The notes below the pieces were generated by a model. The model searched no databases and was not told where the DNA came from. It saw only the letters and a program-made list of their open reading frames with translations. Below, one piece after another: positions 1 through 11,842 of a DNA stretch of 64,000 nucleotides. Numbering within the stretch: the first letter of the stretch is position 1; every line of letters begins with the position of its first letter. The DNA comes from Caprimulgus europaeus (lineage: Eukaryota > Chordata > Aves > Caprimulgiformes > Caprimulgidae), in contig OU015525.1 of NCBI GenBank assembly GCA_907165065.1, positions 47,045,037 through 47,109,036 on the forward strand, read 5' to 3'. The position numbers and the translations under genes are program-made.

Positions 1-110
1 AGAATGAAGAATTCATTTAAATGAAAAGTTTTTAATTTAGCGCTCATTTTTATCTCTCTTCATGGCTGCTCACTGATGCTATATTGGGTAGCACCTAAGA
101 AATCCAACTT
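1..110. other. Unique AT-rich sequence before the first CR1
   Basis: Nothing recognisable is seen here. The sequence is AT-rich and does not yet match CR1. It ends where the reverse-transcriptase-like reading frame of the first CR1 begins. Confidence 0.4.
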
Positions 111-116
111 GGTAGA

Positions 117-479
117 ATGTTTAATAGTTTTATCAATGATCTGAAAAAAGAAATTGAGTACACCCACAGTAAGTTTGCAGATGGCACCAAGCTGGGCAGG
201 AGTGTTGATCTGTTTGAGGGTAGGAAGGCTCTACAGAAAAATGTGGACAGGCTGGATCAATGGGCTGAGACCAATTGTGTAAGATTTAACAAGACTAAAT
301 GCAGGGTCCTGTACTTCGGTCACAACCATCTTGTGGAAAACTTCAGGCTTGGAGAAGAGTGGCTGGAAAGCTGCACAGCAGAAAAGGACCTGGGGGTGTT
401 GGTCAATAGCTGGCTGAATATGAGCCAGCAATGTGCCCAGGCATCTAATAAGACCAATAGCTTCCTGGCCTGTATCTAG
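117..479 (+). pseudogene. CR1 ORF2 reverse transcriptase fragment (C-terminal)
   Basis: A 120-codon open stretch inside the first CR1. It corresponds to the end of the RT palm and the start of the thumb of ORF2p, which in a live element copies CR1 RNA at a nicked chromosomal site. The family's metal-binding FADD is FADG here. The Met at 117 is only the first ATG after the truncation, not a true start. The frame ends at a TAG that interrupts the family reading frame, and homologous sequence continues downstream. This is a dead fragment. Confidence 0.85.
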
Positions 480-1010
480 AAATAGTGTGGCCAGCAGGAC
501 TAGGGAAGTGATCATCCCCTTGCACTCAGCACTGGTGAGGTTGCACCTCGAGTACTGTGTTCAGTTTTGGGCTCCTCACTACACGAAACACATTGAGGTG
601 CTGGAGTGTGTTTAAAGAATAGTAACGAAGCTGGTGAAGGGTCTGGAGAACAAGTCTTATTAGGAGCAGCTGAGGGAACTGGGGTTGTTTAGTCTGGAGA
701 AAAGGAGGCTCAGGGGAGACCTTACCACTCTCTACAACCAACTGAAAGCAGGTTGTAGCAAGGTGGGTCTCGGTCTCTTCTCCCAGGTAACAAGAAATAG
801 GATGATAGGAAATGGCCTCTAGTTTCACCAGGGGAGGTTTAGATTGGATATTAGGAAAAAAAAAAAAAATCACTGAAAGGGTTGTCAGGCATTGGAACAG
901 GCTGCCCAGGGAAGTGATTGAGTCACCATCCCTGGAAGTATTTGAAAGATGTGTAGATGTGGCACTTGGGGACATGGTTTAGTGGTAGACTTGGCAGTGT
1001 TAGGTTTATG

Positions 1011-1140
1011 GTTGGACTCAATGACCTTAAAGGTCTTTTCCAGCCAAAAGAGTTCTATGATTCTGAATATCTTAAAGATTTGTGGTTGGACTTGATTATC
1101 TTAAAGGTCTTTACAACCAAAACAGTTCTATGATTCTGAG
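1011..1140 (+). repeat. Direct duplication (74-bp unit) of the CR1 3' end
   Basis: GGTTGGACTcaATGAcCTTAAAGGTCTTT-like sequence followed by a TTCTATGATTCTGA terminus occurs at 1011-1068 and again at about 1085-1140, offset by 74 bp. Each copy carries its own substitutions. It could be a tandem duplication of the tail or a second short CR1 inserted at the tail of the first. Confidence 0.8.
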
Positions 1141-3285
1141 TCTCATTTATACAGAAGTGTATCTGCCTCATTATTGAGAGATAAGAATGAATTGTTTGGT
1201 TCCTGAGGATGGTGAATCTGATATCTGGTTTAAAAGGTTAAACTCTAACTGTTAATAAGTGAGGGCTTTTTTTTTTTTCCATTTTGTTTGTTGTTGTTGC
1301 TTGGTTTGTTTTTTTTTAACAATGGAACAGTACTGTCAATACAGTGTGCTTAATATAGGAGGTATAACTGATTCTATTTGGAATTTAGTGTTATCTAATA
1401 TGTTTTCCTGGGACTAAGAAAGATATTAAGGAAAATAAAAATGACACCAGAGTCTTTCACAACCCAACTGCAAATGACTTGTTCATAGAATTATGAAAGA
1501 TTAATCAACCAGTCTGAAATAAAAACATTTCACTGTTCATCTGTGGACTGATATTGCCATTACAAGTAGTTTCTAGAAAATTTTTAACTGCAACATAGCA
1601 ATTTTATGAAGCCAATTGCAGAACAATTTATACAATATATAGCTCAATTTTTGCAAAACTTTCATCAGATGACATGTCAATCACAGCAAGCTAGTCAGTG
1701 TTCAGGAAAAGGAACTCAATCTTCATATCTCAAAAGTATCACAAAGAGAACAAAGAAAGATGGATGAGGAAATATAAGGATAAGAATGAAATTATATAAT
1801 GAATTATTTTTCTTTGCTTCATTCTCCATCTCCTTTGTTTCTTGTTTTTTCATGTTCCTTTCTTTGTACATTGATTTTTTCCTTCATCTTGCTGTTCTAT
1901 TCTTTATTAATATCATACTATTATTGTGCTTGAAGTTCTTTCTGGGAGCTGTTTCACATAGCAGATAAAAGATAAAAGCTAGCTATGTTGCACATTTTTT
2001 CTCTAATTTCTTTTTTGTTTGGACTTCCTTTAGAGAATGTTAATAATAATGCTAGACTAACATCTCCATTTTGTCTATTCTTTACCTAATTGTCATCTTT
2101 TTTCTCTGACTTCAGAGACCCAGAGGTCCAAATTGATATCTTGGCTTTTTAAAGACTGTATTTATTTCTCTGGCCATGAATTTTAATTTCAATTTTAAAC
2201 TAAAAAAAATGAGTTTTTTAATATTGCTTTCAACTGAAAAATGTTAAAAGAGTTTGAAGACTTAGGGTGGCAAAACATAACCCCATAGAGTACAAGTCCT
2301 CATCTATTGCATGTTAAACAGAATTCTTTGAAATTTCACATAATACCTAATCATTACCACAAAAACTGTTATTAATACTGAAACCAGCTAGGAGAAAAAA
2401 AGTGAGTCTCTGAGATTTCTGACTTGCGCTTTAAAAAGAAAGTAAGTTAGACACAAATCATAGACATGAAAACAATTTACATTAGAGTAGTAAATTTTCA
2501 AAAAGCTCTATACCCAAGAATTGTGACCAAAATTAGATAAAGTGACTGGTAGAGTTTTATAAGGAAAAAAACCCTCAGTGGCATAGAAGGTGATGCACAT
2601 AAGAGATTAATTTATTATTATTATGTATTGGCATGGTGCATATAAACTTACAGAATATCTCAAGCATTAAATTTAGAAGCCTTGGACTCCCAGCTTTATC
2701 CTGTGCCCAATTTCTGTTGTGATTCTAAGTCTATGCAGTAAAGTTTCAAGGAAGAGTTTTGCTTTAGTATCTCCTCTCGATAGTTAATCACCTTATGCAT
2801 TGAGAAGGCAGAACTGCCTTTTCAATGCATGGAGTATAAAGAATACAGATTATGAGAACACATTCTGACATGAATTTAATATGCACTTGTATCAGTTCAT
2901 TCTGAAATAAAGGTCTCTCAGTTTGCTTGCAACCTTTTACCTGTATTGGTGCCATAGCAAAGTGCTACATAATAGAATACCCTGTCCATATAAATCAAGG
3001 CACTGTGATAGAAAGTTTTGGCATCTGGTATCAATCACAACTGAGTTTTTAATTGGTAAAATATACAGTAATGTTATGCTCTTTTGATTACTTAAGCCTA
3101 GATTCACAGTTCTGTCTGTGTCAGGAGGCATATTTGTTTTTCTCCTTTTTGTTTTTGTTTCCCAATTTCTATCCTACATCCCTGTCATTCCAATCTCTTT
3201 TATCTCTGAAAACCTTTCTGACATTTTTAAAATATGTTATCATTAAATATGTCAGACTCAGAACTTCCTTCAACATTTCTGGTGT

Positions 3286-3319
<34 letters not shown>

Positions 3320-6300
3320 CAGATCTGGCACAGTATTCCTTAAAATATTTTCTTATATGTATTTGATGGCTTCCTTTTCTCCCTTCCTATTGTAAATTCT
3401 TCAGAGTGAGTACATGTAGCTACTTCAGTTACTCACAAAACTGTACAAGCCACATAATTATGAGTTTCTAAACTCAAATTATATACTAGATCACATTTAT
3501 TCAGTCTTAATGTGTTACTACATTGTTCCAGATGCAAACATGATCATTTTGTAATTTCTTTTAAAGCAGAATTTTGTAACTTTGTAACACTCATTACTGC
3601 GTAACATCAATTGTTTTAATGACTGCTGGAGGTTGCTTTTCCAGAGCTGTGCCATGACTGCTCTTTCCCAGTACTTGTTTTTTTGTCTGTTCTGTGTTAG
3701 CTTCTGAGATCCCAAACCCACTCACTGCAACCTACTGCAGCAGTCAGTCCTAGTGCTTCTCCTTCACAAACTCTAAAGACTCCATGGCAATAACCAAAAT
3801 GCTTACTCATTTCTACTGCTTTGCTTTCTGTAGCCTAGACTCTGTTTTAGTCCCTCTTACTGCAACTGTCTTTCTTTCCCCCACCACTATGCCATGTTCT
3901 CTACTGACAAGCCTCCAACATTGTACTATTGTTAAAAACAACAAAACCTGCTTTTGTCAATATCAAAGTCTGGATGATTTTATTGTCCTTTCACTAACGC
4001 TACATCATGCATTAAATGAGACTGTTGGTGTTGGCTGAGGTCTCTATGTTAATGACAGTTGGAGAAAAATCCAGACCTTTCTTTGCAGCAGGTGACAAAT
4101 AACTATTTTCCTAGAAACCTGCCTCCTGAAAAACTCCAGTCATTTAAAGTAAGATTCATGGTCTCTGTGTACAGGTAAAGAAAACTGATCCATAAAGCTA
4201 AAAGCCTCGGTTCTCCATATAATAAATTAAGGTAGATGCCTCCTAATTGAGGTGCTCAGAGGTGCCCTTTGCAAATGCTTACTTTTATTCTTTGGATATA
4301 TAATGAGCTTAGGCAATTAAATGAGGCTTCCAAATTAAATGTCTAATGTAGACATCATGAAAAAAATCCTCTTCCCCTAGTTACAACAAAATATTATGCA
4401 TCACAATCTGTAGGTCTAATGAAAGTCTTTGTAAGAGGCCCCAGCTAGAAAGAAAAACAACATCTTTAAACAACTTCAATTTTATATTCATAAAACCTTA
4501 TTTTTTCTTTCTTAAAAATACATCAGGCAGTGATTTTCCATCTAATTTGTAATTCTGCATAATTGGCTACCTATGAATCACTAGTGTATACATATTCTGT
4601 AAGAAACCCTTTATGTCTGTACAGAAATTAATCTTTTTGAAGGTCGTCTTTTCTTCTCTGATACTCTAAAATATTTTTATTTACACATACAAGGGTCCTT
4701 ATATTTGTATCTGGGGGCTAAATTATGTCTAATACGCTTATTCTATCTTGACCTAGATTTAGACAAATCTTTTCCTATTAACAATATCAATTATGGAACA
4801 ATCCTATTATAATACAACATGAAGCACTATAATTTTTTTCTGTGTGATCATTGTAATTAATGGACCTTCCAAGTTAAATACACAGAAAAGCATAGACTGC
4901 TGCAATTCAAACAGGAGTATTGCCAGACTGCTATGTGGAGGATACTGCAAGTCAATGATACATTGGTTTAGAGGGCAGTCATTTACTACACTCATCACTT
5001 CTGTCACCATCTAACCATGTGTCTTAGAAGCATAATAAACACAGCTTCTGTCTGGGCTTGATCACCATACTTTAAAGGCTGTAAATAGTTTTCTTCTAGC
5101 TTGTTTTAAATCATGAGCAAGAAGTAACTACAGGAATTTTAGGGATGAGAAATAAAGAGTAAAAATAGGAATTTAGGCTAATAAGACATCTGAATCAAGC
5201 TAATTTTCATTCCTTATAAATATTTTTATTTTGATTAGTAATATAAATACCTGTTAAAAACCTTGCAGTATTATGCCACCATAGTCAGCTTTACACACTG
5301 TCTACATTTAAGACCAATAAGACACCTGCTTTGGTAATGAATTAGTGCTCTCATAAATCTGTTTTGGCCTTTTAAGCCACTTCTTAAACAGAGAAAAAGA
5401 ATGTGGGATTCTGTTGCTTTTACTCAGTGTTTTGCCTGTCATAGTGAGTAAATTTAGTCTGCATTATTAGTAACTGTCAACAGCATATTCTGAGCAGAAG
5501 GCAAATACAGCAGGTGGTAAGAAAAGACAAGATGGCTGAAAGCAGAAAAGCAAAACAAATGATTACCAGGAACTTCTAATCTAGTTATGCATAAATTTAA
5601 GACAAATTAAAATGCATGCAAAGCTTTCACTGAAGGTGAATACTTGACAGACAAGGAGATAAACTGATCAATTGTTTTTATAAGACTATTTGTCAGAAAG
5701 CTCAAGTGCTAAAACCCCTTTATAATATTCTAATTTCTTTAATGCAACTTATAACCTTAATCTTTCAGACATTTTGAACCTTCTAAGTGACAGCTCATCA
5801 GACAACAAAGTTATTGCAGAGGACTGTTGCTTTGTTTACTAACACTTAAAATAGGTGACCCTTTCAGTTTACTATACTTTTCAGTGGTCAACATTTAAAC
5901 TTCTAAAATGTTTTTGCAAATAATTACCATGCACATGATATTGTGAATATCATGTCACTTGTGACAGTCAAAGGTTTCAGAGGAAACACTTTCAAAAGAC
6001 TTACAAAGAATGATAAAAATAATGTTGGCTGACTATTTTATATTTCATAATTATCTGTTTTTCACTATCTTATCAAAAAAGACTATGCAGACAATTAGGA
6101 CATCCATTTCTGATGATGTGTGTGGGTTGGGAGGAATATGCTAAGCTCTCCAACAGTTCTCCACAGCTTGGAGGGCAGTCTGCCTGGAGCCTGATGCAGA
6201 ATTTCACTTCTCCCAAATCTCACATGTTCCACATTCTGGATATTCAACTTTTGTCACTCAACAAAAATATCTTAAAAATGATTGGTTATAGTGGGGTTTG

Positions 6301-8929
6301 AAGACATTTTGACCTTAAAGCACTAGGTCAAGCATTAGGTGTTGTTAAATGGCTTGTAAAATTCCCCTAATCCCAGTGAAGCATTATCTCTGTCTCTTGT
6401 AAAACTCTGGAATGACCTGTCCCAAAATAGTTAAAAAGTCAAGCAACAACAACAACAAAAATCTGGGTTTGAAACTGAAAAACATGCTAACAGAAGCTGA
6501 AGAAACAAGAATTCAGTTCTTCCCACAAGTTCTCTCATATGTGTCTTACCTACTTAACAGACAAATAGGTGGTATGTATGCCCTTTTGTCATTTATTTCT
6601 TTACTGAAGTCTTCATAAATGTAACACATGAAAATGACAGAGAAAAAAGGGGTTTGGACAAGCAGAAACTCTAGCCCTCCATAGCACATCAGGCTCCACA
6701 CAGATCAAAAGGCTCCTGTGAGGAAATTCCACCTCCTCAGAGTTAAGGAACACTACAAACAAAACCCCATATTTGTTCTTTGATCTCACCTGACTGGTGC
6801 TACAAGGATGTCATGTGATCCTTGTCAATGCAGGGCAGTAATTCTTACTTCAGAAAGAGTCCAGTTGCAAATGTCAGTTGCACTGGGTCGCTAACACCAG
6901 TTGCTCCACCTGCCACCTGCTCCTGGTGTCAGTTGGAACCAGGGCAGCCATTAGCAGCATAGTGGAGATAATGCCAGGATCCTATGGAGCTGCTAAACTT
7001 CTAAGGAAAGGAGTTACAGAAGAACTCCACAGGAACTCTGCAACACACAGAGAAGTTAGTGCTCAGATACTGCAGCGTAATTAAAGCAACTGGAGCACAA
7101 CGTTTCATGTTGTTTAGAACAAAATCCTAGATAATTTCAGTCTTTGCATAGAAGTTTTTCCCTTTTGACAGTTCTACAGGACAGATGGTCTCAGAGCTCT
7201 GTCACCACTATGCAGAACTCTGTAGAAATGTTTTTTTTTTCAACTGTGATTTCTAAATTACTTACATTTTTGAATTTCTAATGTTACAATTAATAATTAT
7301 GTCTAAATAAGCTGGGTGGCTTTATTTGAGAACTGAAAAGGAAAGCTTTCATCCTGCTAGACTTCTGAAATCAACTTAAAGATTACCCTCAATAATTTTA
7401 GCTATGTTGAAGAGACTGTTAGCTTCCTGCTTTTTTAACATGAATTTTGCTGTATGAGAAGTTGCTTTTTACTTTACTGATGTAAACTATTTACAAATGC
7501 ATAGGTGAATGTGGGGATAGGCAACAGTCACATGAGGAATGCCTCCATTCCCAGCTGCATCTGAGTCATGAGTAAGAAAGTCCTGCTCTTGTTAATATGT
7601 TCCTACACATTTTAAAGTCTAATTATTTTGGATCTGTATAACTGGAAAAAAAAAAAAAAAAGAATAGTTCCATGAGCTTCCTAACAGTCAGTCCTGTTAG
7701 GGCTGTTGTGCCTTGCAGCACAAATTTTATAAGATAGTGTCAATCTCTTGTACTAAGAAAAACAAAAAGGAACACTCCTTTCCTGCTATATTTAAAGCTA
7801 TAGAACTTGAAATGAGTATAAAGAGAAATAAACTGCCACACTTCCTTTTATTTTCATTAATTAAAAAGTATGTCTGTTTGCTGACCTAGATATGTATGTA
7901 TTTCCCTATGCAGTCTACTGGTTAATTGTAAGATTCACAACCATAAGTGGACACTGAAAAAAAAAAAGAAAAGAAAAAAGGACTTGATTTTTTAACAGAA
8001 TTAAGAATTTTATGACAATTAACAATGCTTGTTTTTGCCTTAGCAAAAAATACTCCTGATAGAAAAGAATCTAACCTTACAAGTGTAAATTCTTCTTGTT
8101 GCTTTTGAGAATGACTCCTGTGCAAAAAGGACTGATAATAATTACATGTGATAGTGTATAACAGATTGGGAAGGATTAATCTTTCTTTAAAGCAGCAAGT
8201 ACGTTTCCTTTCTCTCATAGTGTCAAACCTAGATGGAGATAGTGATCAAACATGGTATGACAATTTCCACAATGTCTCCCTATGGGAGCTATTAAAATTC
8301 AACTTATGCACAAAAAAAATAAAAAATGTATTGAGTGCCTAGCCTGGTAAAAATTGTATGTCATCATCTAGGAAATGTGGAATTAAATCTTGCCAAAAAA
8401 TAGAAAACATATTTCAGAGAGTTCTGTAATTTTTTCTTCACAGAATTTTTTCTTTTTTTTTTTTGTCAACAGCTTTCTATTACTTAGTTGAAAATGATAG
8501 GTAAATCAGCTGTCCAGGGTCTCAGCCTGGAGCTTCCTCTTTGTTACAGCATCATATAGACATACTCAGTTCTAAAACCATCAAGGCCAATTCATTTCCA
8601 TAAAGCACAAGACAAAACTAAATGATTGGAAAGTGACTAAAAGAAGGAGTGGCAGTCCTGCCTTAGGGCTGTGAAGGGAAATGCAAGCCTGAATTTAAAC
8701 TTGAGCTGAATGACACAAGTAACTCATGTGATGAAGGAGACTGAACCCTTGTCTCTGCTGGAGCTAAAAGGAAGAAGCTTCCCCTACCATCTGAATCGCC
8801 CCTACGTAATGCTCTGGTGTTGGAGAATGAAGAGCATGTGAGTAACAGACAGAATCCAGGAGAAGTCAACCATGTAAAGTTCATCCTTTCACTCACCTGT
8901 CTTGGAACCAGTGCCACCGTGTAAGGAAC
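1141..8929. other. Unique AT-rich intergenic DNA
   Basis: No gene, RNA gene or identifiable transposon was found. Short open stretches on both strands (for example 3784-4038 plus, 4807-5010 minus, 7922-8218 minus) have low-complexity or random-looking translations and no family motifs. Contents worth naming are the T32 tract at 3288-3319 and an A17 run near 7648. The last part (about 8640-8929) is somewhat GC-richer and may be an unrecognised transposon piece leading into the next CR1. Confidence 0.6.
3288..3319. repeat. (T)32 homopolymer
   Basis: An uninterrupted run of 32 T, followed by CAGATCTGG. On the minus strand it would read as a poly(A) tail, but the preceding minus-strand sequence is not recognisable as a retroposed transcript. 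No flanking target duplication was identified. Confidence 0.95.
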
Positions 8930-9885
8930 ATTCACAAGTCTGTTGGACCCAGTGAGATGCACCCCAAAATCATGAGGGAATTGGCAGATGTAGTTGCTAA
9001 GCCCACTCTCCATCATATTTGGAAAATCATGACAGTCAGGCAAAGTCCCCAGTGACTGGAGAAAAGGGATTATAATACCCATTTTTAACAAGGGTAACAA
9101 GGAAGACCCTGGGAACCACCAGTTCCTCCTGGAAGTTAAGTTGAAGCATATGGGAGACAGAGAGGTGATTAGAGAGAGCCTATATGGCTTCACCAAGAGC
9201 AAGTTGTGCCTGACTAACTTAGTGGCCTTCTACAGTGGAGTGACTGCATCAGTGGACAATGGAAAAGCTATGAATATCATAGCTCTTGGATACCCGGACA
9301 GGTATCATATCTATGGATACCTGGAATTCTGTAAGGATTTTGATACAGTTCCCCAAAACATTCTTACCTCTAAACTGGATAGCTATGGTTTTGCCAGAGG
9401 GACTTTAGATGGACAAGAAACTGACTGCATGGTTGTGTCCAAAAAGGTATAATCAATGACTTAGTGTTCAAGTGGAAATGAGTGGTGTCCCTCAAGGGTC
9501 TGTACTGTGACCAGCACTATTTAAGATCTTCATCAATGACGTAGTGGGATTGAGTGCACCCTCAACAAGTTTGCAATCAATGCCAAGATGAGTGGTGCAG
9601 TTATTTGCTTGAGGGAAAGGATGCCAGCCAGTGGGACCTTGAAAGGCCTGAAGAGTAGGCCTGAAGTCCTGCACATGGGTAAAGGAAATCCCTGGTATCA
9701 ATACAGGGTGGGGGATGAATGGATTGAGAGAAGCTATGCCAAGAACTGTAAGTGTTCAAGGTCAGGGCTTTGAGCAACCTGGTCTAGTGAAAGATGTCCC
9801 TGTCCACAGCAGGGCAGTTGGAACTAGATGATCTTTGAAGATCCTTTCCAATTCAAACCATTCTATGCTTCTATGATTCTATGAT
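8930..9885 (+). mobile_element. CR1 LINE, partial ORF2 with internal deletion and 3' tail
   Basis: CR1 RT-coding sequence on the plus strand. It starts around the conserved segment before the palm (GATGCACCCC...ATCATGAGGGA, near 8955). It then carries a FCKDFDTVPQNIL-like block (about 9331-9363, RT motif A region) and SGVPQGSVL at 9481-9507. Several frameshifts and stops are present. The FADD position is degraded to FAIN (about 9571). After about 9770 the sequence jumps from the RYGDEW/KNCKCS region directly to the non-coding tail beginning GGCTTTGAGCAACCTGGTC. The RT thumb and C-terminal coding, several hundred bases in other CR1 copies here, is therefore deleted. It ends in TTCTATGCTTCTATGATTCTATGAT. 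The 5' boundary is uncertain and could lie as far out as 8650. Confidence 0.9.
9141..9452 (+). pseudogene. CR1 ORF2 RT palm fragment
   Basis: A 103-codon open segment within the second CR1. It covers the CR1 block around HGFTKSKLCLTNL and the FCKDFDTVPQNIL motif A neighbourhood, which holds the first catalytic Asp of the RT. A frameshift near 9452 separates it from the SGVPQGSVL block downstream. The product is not functional. Confidence 0.75.
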
Positions 9886-11800
9886 CCATTGTAAGACTCA
9901 TCATGATGATGATTATGCTGATGTTATTACATATTTTTTCAACGTATTGACACGTGAAGCACTTTCAAAGTTTTTTAACTTTATGCGTATTATTTTTGCA
10001 TTTAACATGATTTAGAAAAATAAATAGTAAGTTCCAGGGTATCAGCAAGGCTTACTGAGATGGCAGCTGCCTGTGAACAGCATGACACTTTTTAGGAAGA
10101 ACAGATTCCAAGATCATCATATAGTAGTTGGAACATAAATAAAACAATTAATTTTGGATGTTTAATTGTTAGCTTAGTGGAATATATATATAAATATTAA
10201 AATGCAAAATTGTACTTGACACTTTAATCCTGAACATGGCACTGTACTGTTGTGAAACAAGTCTTTCTCAACATTAGATGCAACAGCAAATATTCTTTTC
10301 TAGATTATTCCTTATAACAGGCTTTTCTGTGTGAAGAATACAAGTGGTACTCACTGTAATTGTGAAAGTATTGGAAACACAGTTATGCTCCTGACAAGTC
10401 TATGAGAAGTGAAAGCTTCTGCTTTTTTACAGGTGCTCTAAAAACCAATTTTAAAATAGATTCATATACATAAAATATAATAATCACTATGAAAGAATGA
10501 TTTCTCATAGGCATCCTCTAATCAGTGTGGCTAGTTTAGAAATACTATTTAAAGTCTCTCTGTGAAAGATATCAGCAGTTATTTACTGTGGTCTTTCAGT
10601 TTTCTCTAGCTGTTTCAATCCTGAAAAATGCTATAAGGTTTTCAATTTTTAGTACACATATTTTGAAAGTGTTTATTTTCTAACAAATTCAATTGCAAAA
10701 TTGATACTACAATTATTTTTGTCTTGGAATTTTATTACTTTTAATTAAGTCATATCAGGCAAAAACTTGTTAACCCATAATTCACACTATTTATTCTTGG
10801 AGATATATAAATGAATTTTCTTACATCCCACTGCACATTCCACTTTTTTAGTCTTCTATTTGTTAGACCACACATGATTTTTCCAGCAGCACAACTCTTC
10901 TCATCCTTCTTCCTTTCAGTGAGATCAGTCAAGGACTTTAAGAATTCACTGAAATCTCACCTGAAGGACTTTCAAGAACTTACTGAATTTTAGAATGAAT
11001 TTTCAAATCATTCAAGATTTGAAAAGTCTATTTTGTATACATCTACACTTAATCAGCTTATCATTAACGTATGCTAATATACTATGTCCTATAGGAGCAA
11101 TCTTAATGCTACAGTAGTTCAATGCATAAAGCATTTAAAACCAGGTGAGTTTACATATATCACAAGTTCATTTGACAGACTTACAGATTTCCCCAAATCC
11201 TAGGCTAATTAACCTATTAAAAAGCAAAATATCACGAGACTACTATTAGAGAGAAAAAAATTATTAGATAGAGAAGATTTTTATTTTGATTTAAAAAATA
11301 AAAAAAAAATTATTAGAATAAGGCTAATTACATCCCTGAGTATAAATGTACTATCTCCACTCTGTATTGAATGTCACAGAAGCCTAAATGCCATATTAAT
11401 GGTCAAATAACATTTCTGAAGCTAAGCTTTCAAATAACATATTTAGACCTAATTTTATGAACTTTTATAATGCATTCATCATGCTATTTAACTAATGCTT
11501 AGCAATCAAATAAACTCTTTGATCTAAAGGAACAATTTGCTGTAAATATTTATCAACTCAAATCAGATTGTGCATCCAGGTATTCTGGAACAAATGTTGC
11601 ATATTTAAAGAGTATATCATTATCAAGATTCTCTAAAGAGCTCTGAATATTGCTGTAGCCATTTCTCCAGTAATGCCACAATTGAAATCAAAACAAGCAT
11701 CTAGTTTATTTTCTGTTCATTTGTGTGTAGCTTGAGACAATTCTGGAACATCACTGGTTTGCAAAACTTTCATATAGCTTCTGACTGGATTATCACAAGG

Positions 11801-11801
11801 A

Positions 11802-11833
<32 letters not shown>

Positions 11834-11842
11834 GTATGTATA
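11801..11842. repeat. (AT)n-(TGTA)n compound microsatellite
   Basis: About ten AT dinucleotides run directly into about five TGTA units, ending at TATATCTAGG. This is a compound simple repeat and likely length-variable. Confidence 0.95.

Larger units (their letters stand above)
111..1140 (+). mobile_element. CR1 LINE, 5'-truncated copy with duplicated 3' tail
   Basis: This is the 3' part of a CR1 non-LTR retrotransposon. A frame at 117-479 encodes the C-terminal part of the ORF2 reverse transcriptase: a FINDL segment, then FADGTKL where the family has the catalytic FADD box, then the conserved RFNKTKC and EKDLGVLV blocks. The second Asp of the box is therefore Gly. The frame stops at 477-479, and CR1 C-terminal coding and 3' UTR sequence continues in broken frames to about 1068, with an A-rich insertion near 858. 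The 3' end, with TTCTATGATTCTG, occurs twice: 1011-1068 and again 1085-1140. The copy is 5'-truncated, as is usual for CR1, and cannot be active. Confidence 0.92.

Noticed and set aside
526-975. A 149-codon minus-strand frame
   Set aside because: It is antisense to the CR1 copy at 111-1140, whose plus-strand coding and tail explain the sequence.
3288-3319. T32 read as the poly(A) tail of a minus-strand processed pseudogene
   Set aside because: The adjoining minus-strand sequence has no recognisable transcript, and no target duplication was found.
8663-9202. A 179-codon minus-strand frame
   Set aside because: It is antisense to CR1 RT sequence over much of its length and shows no motif; it is a shadow of the plus-strand element.
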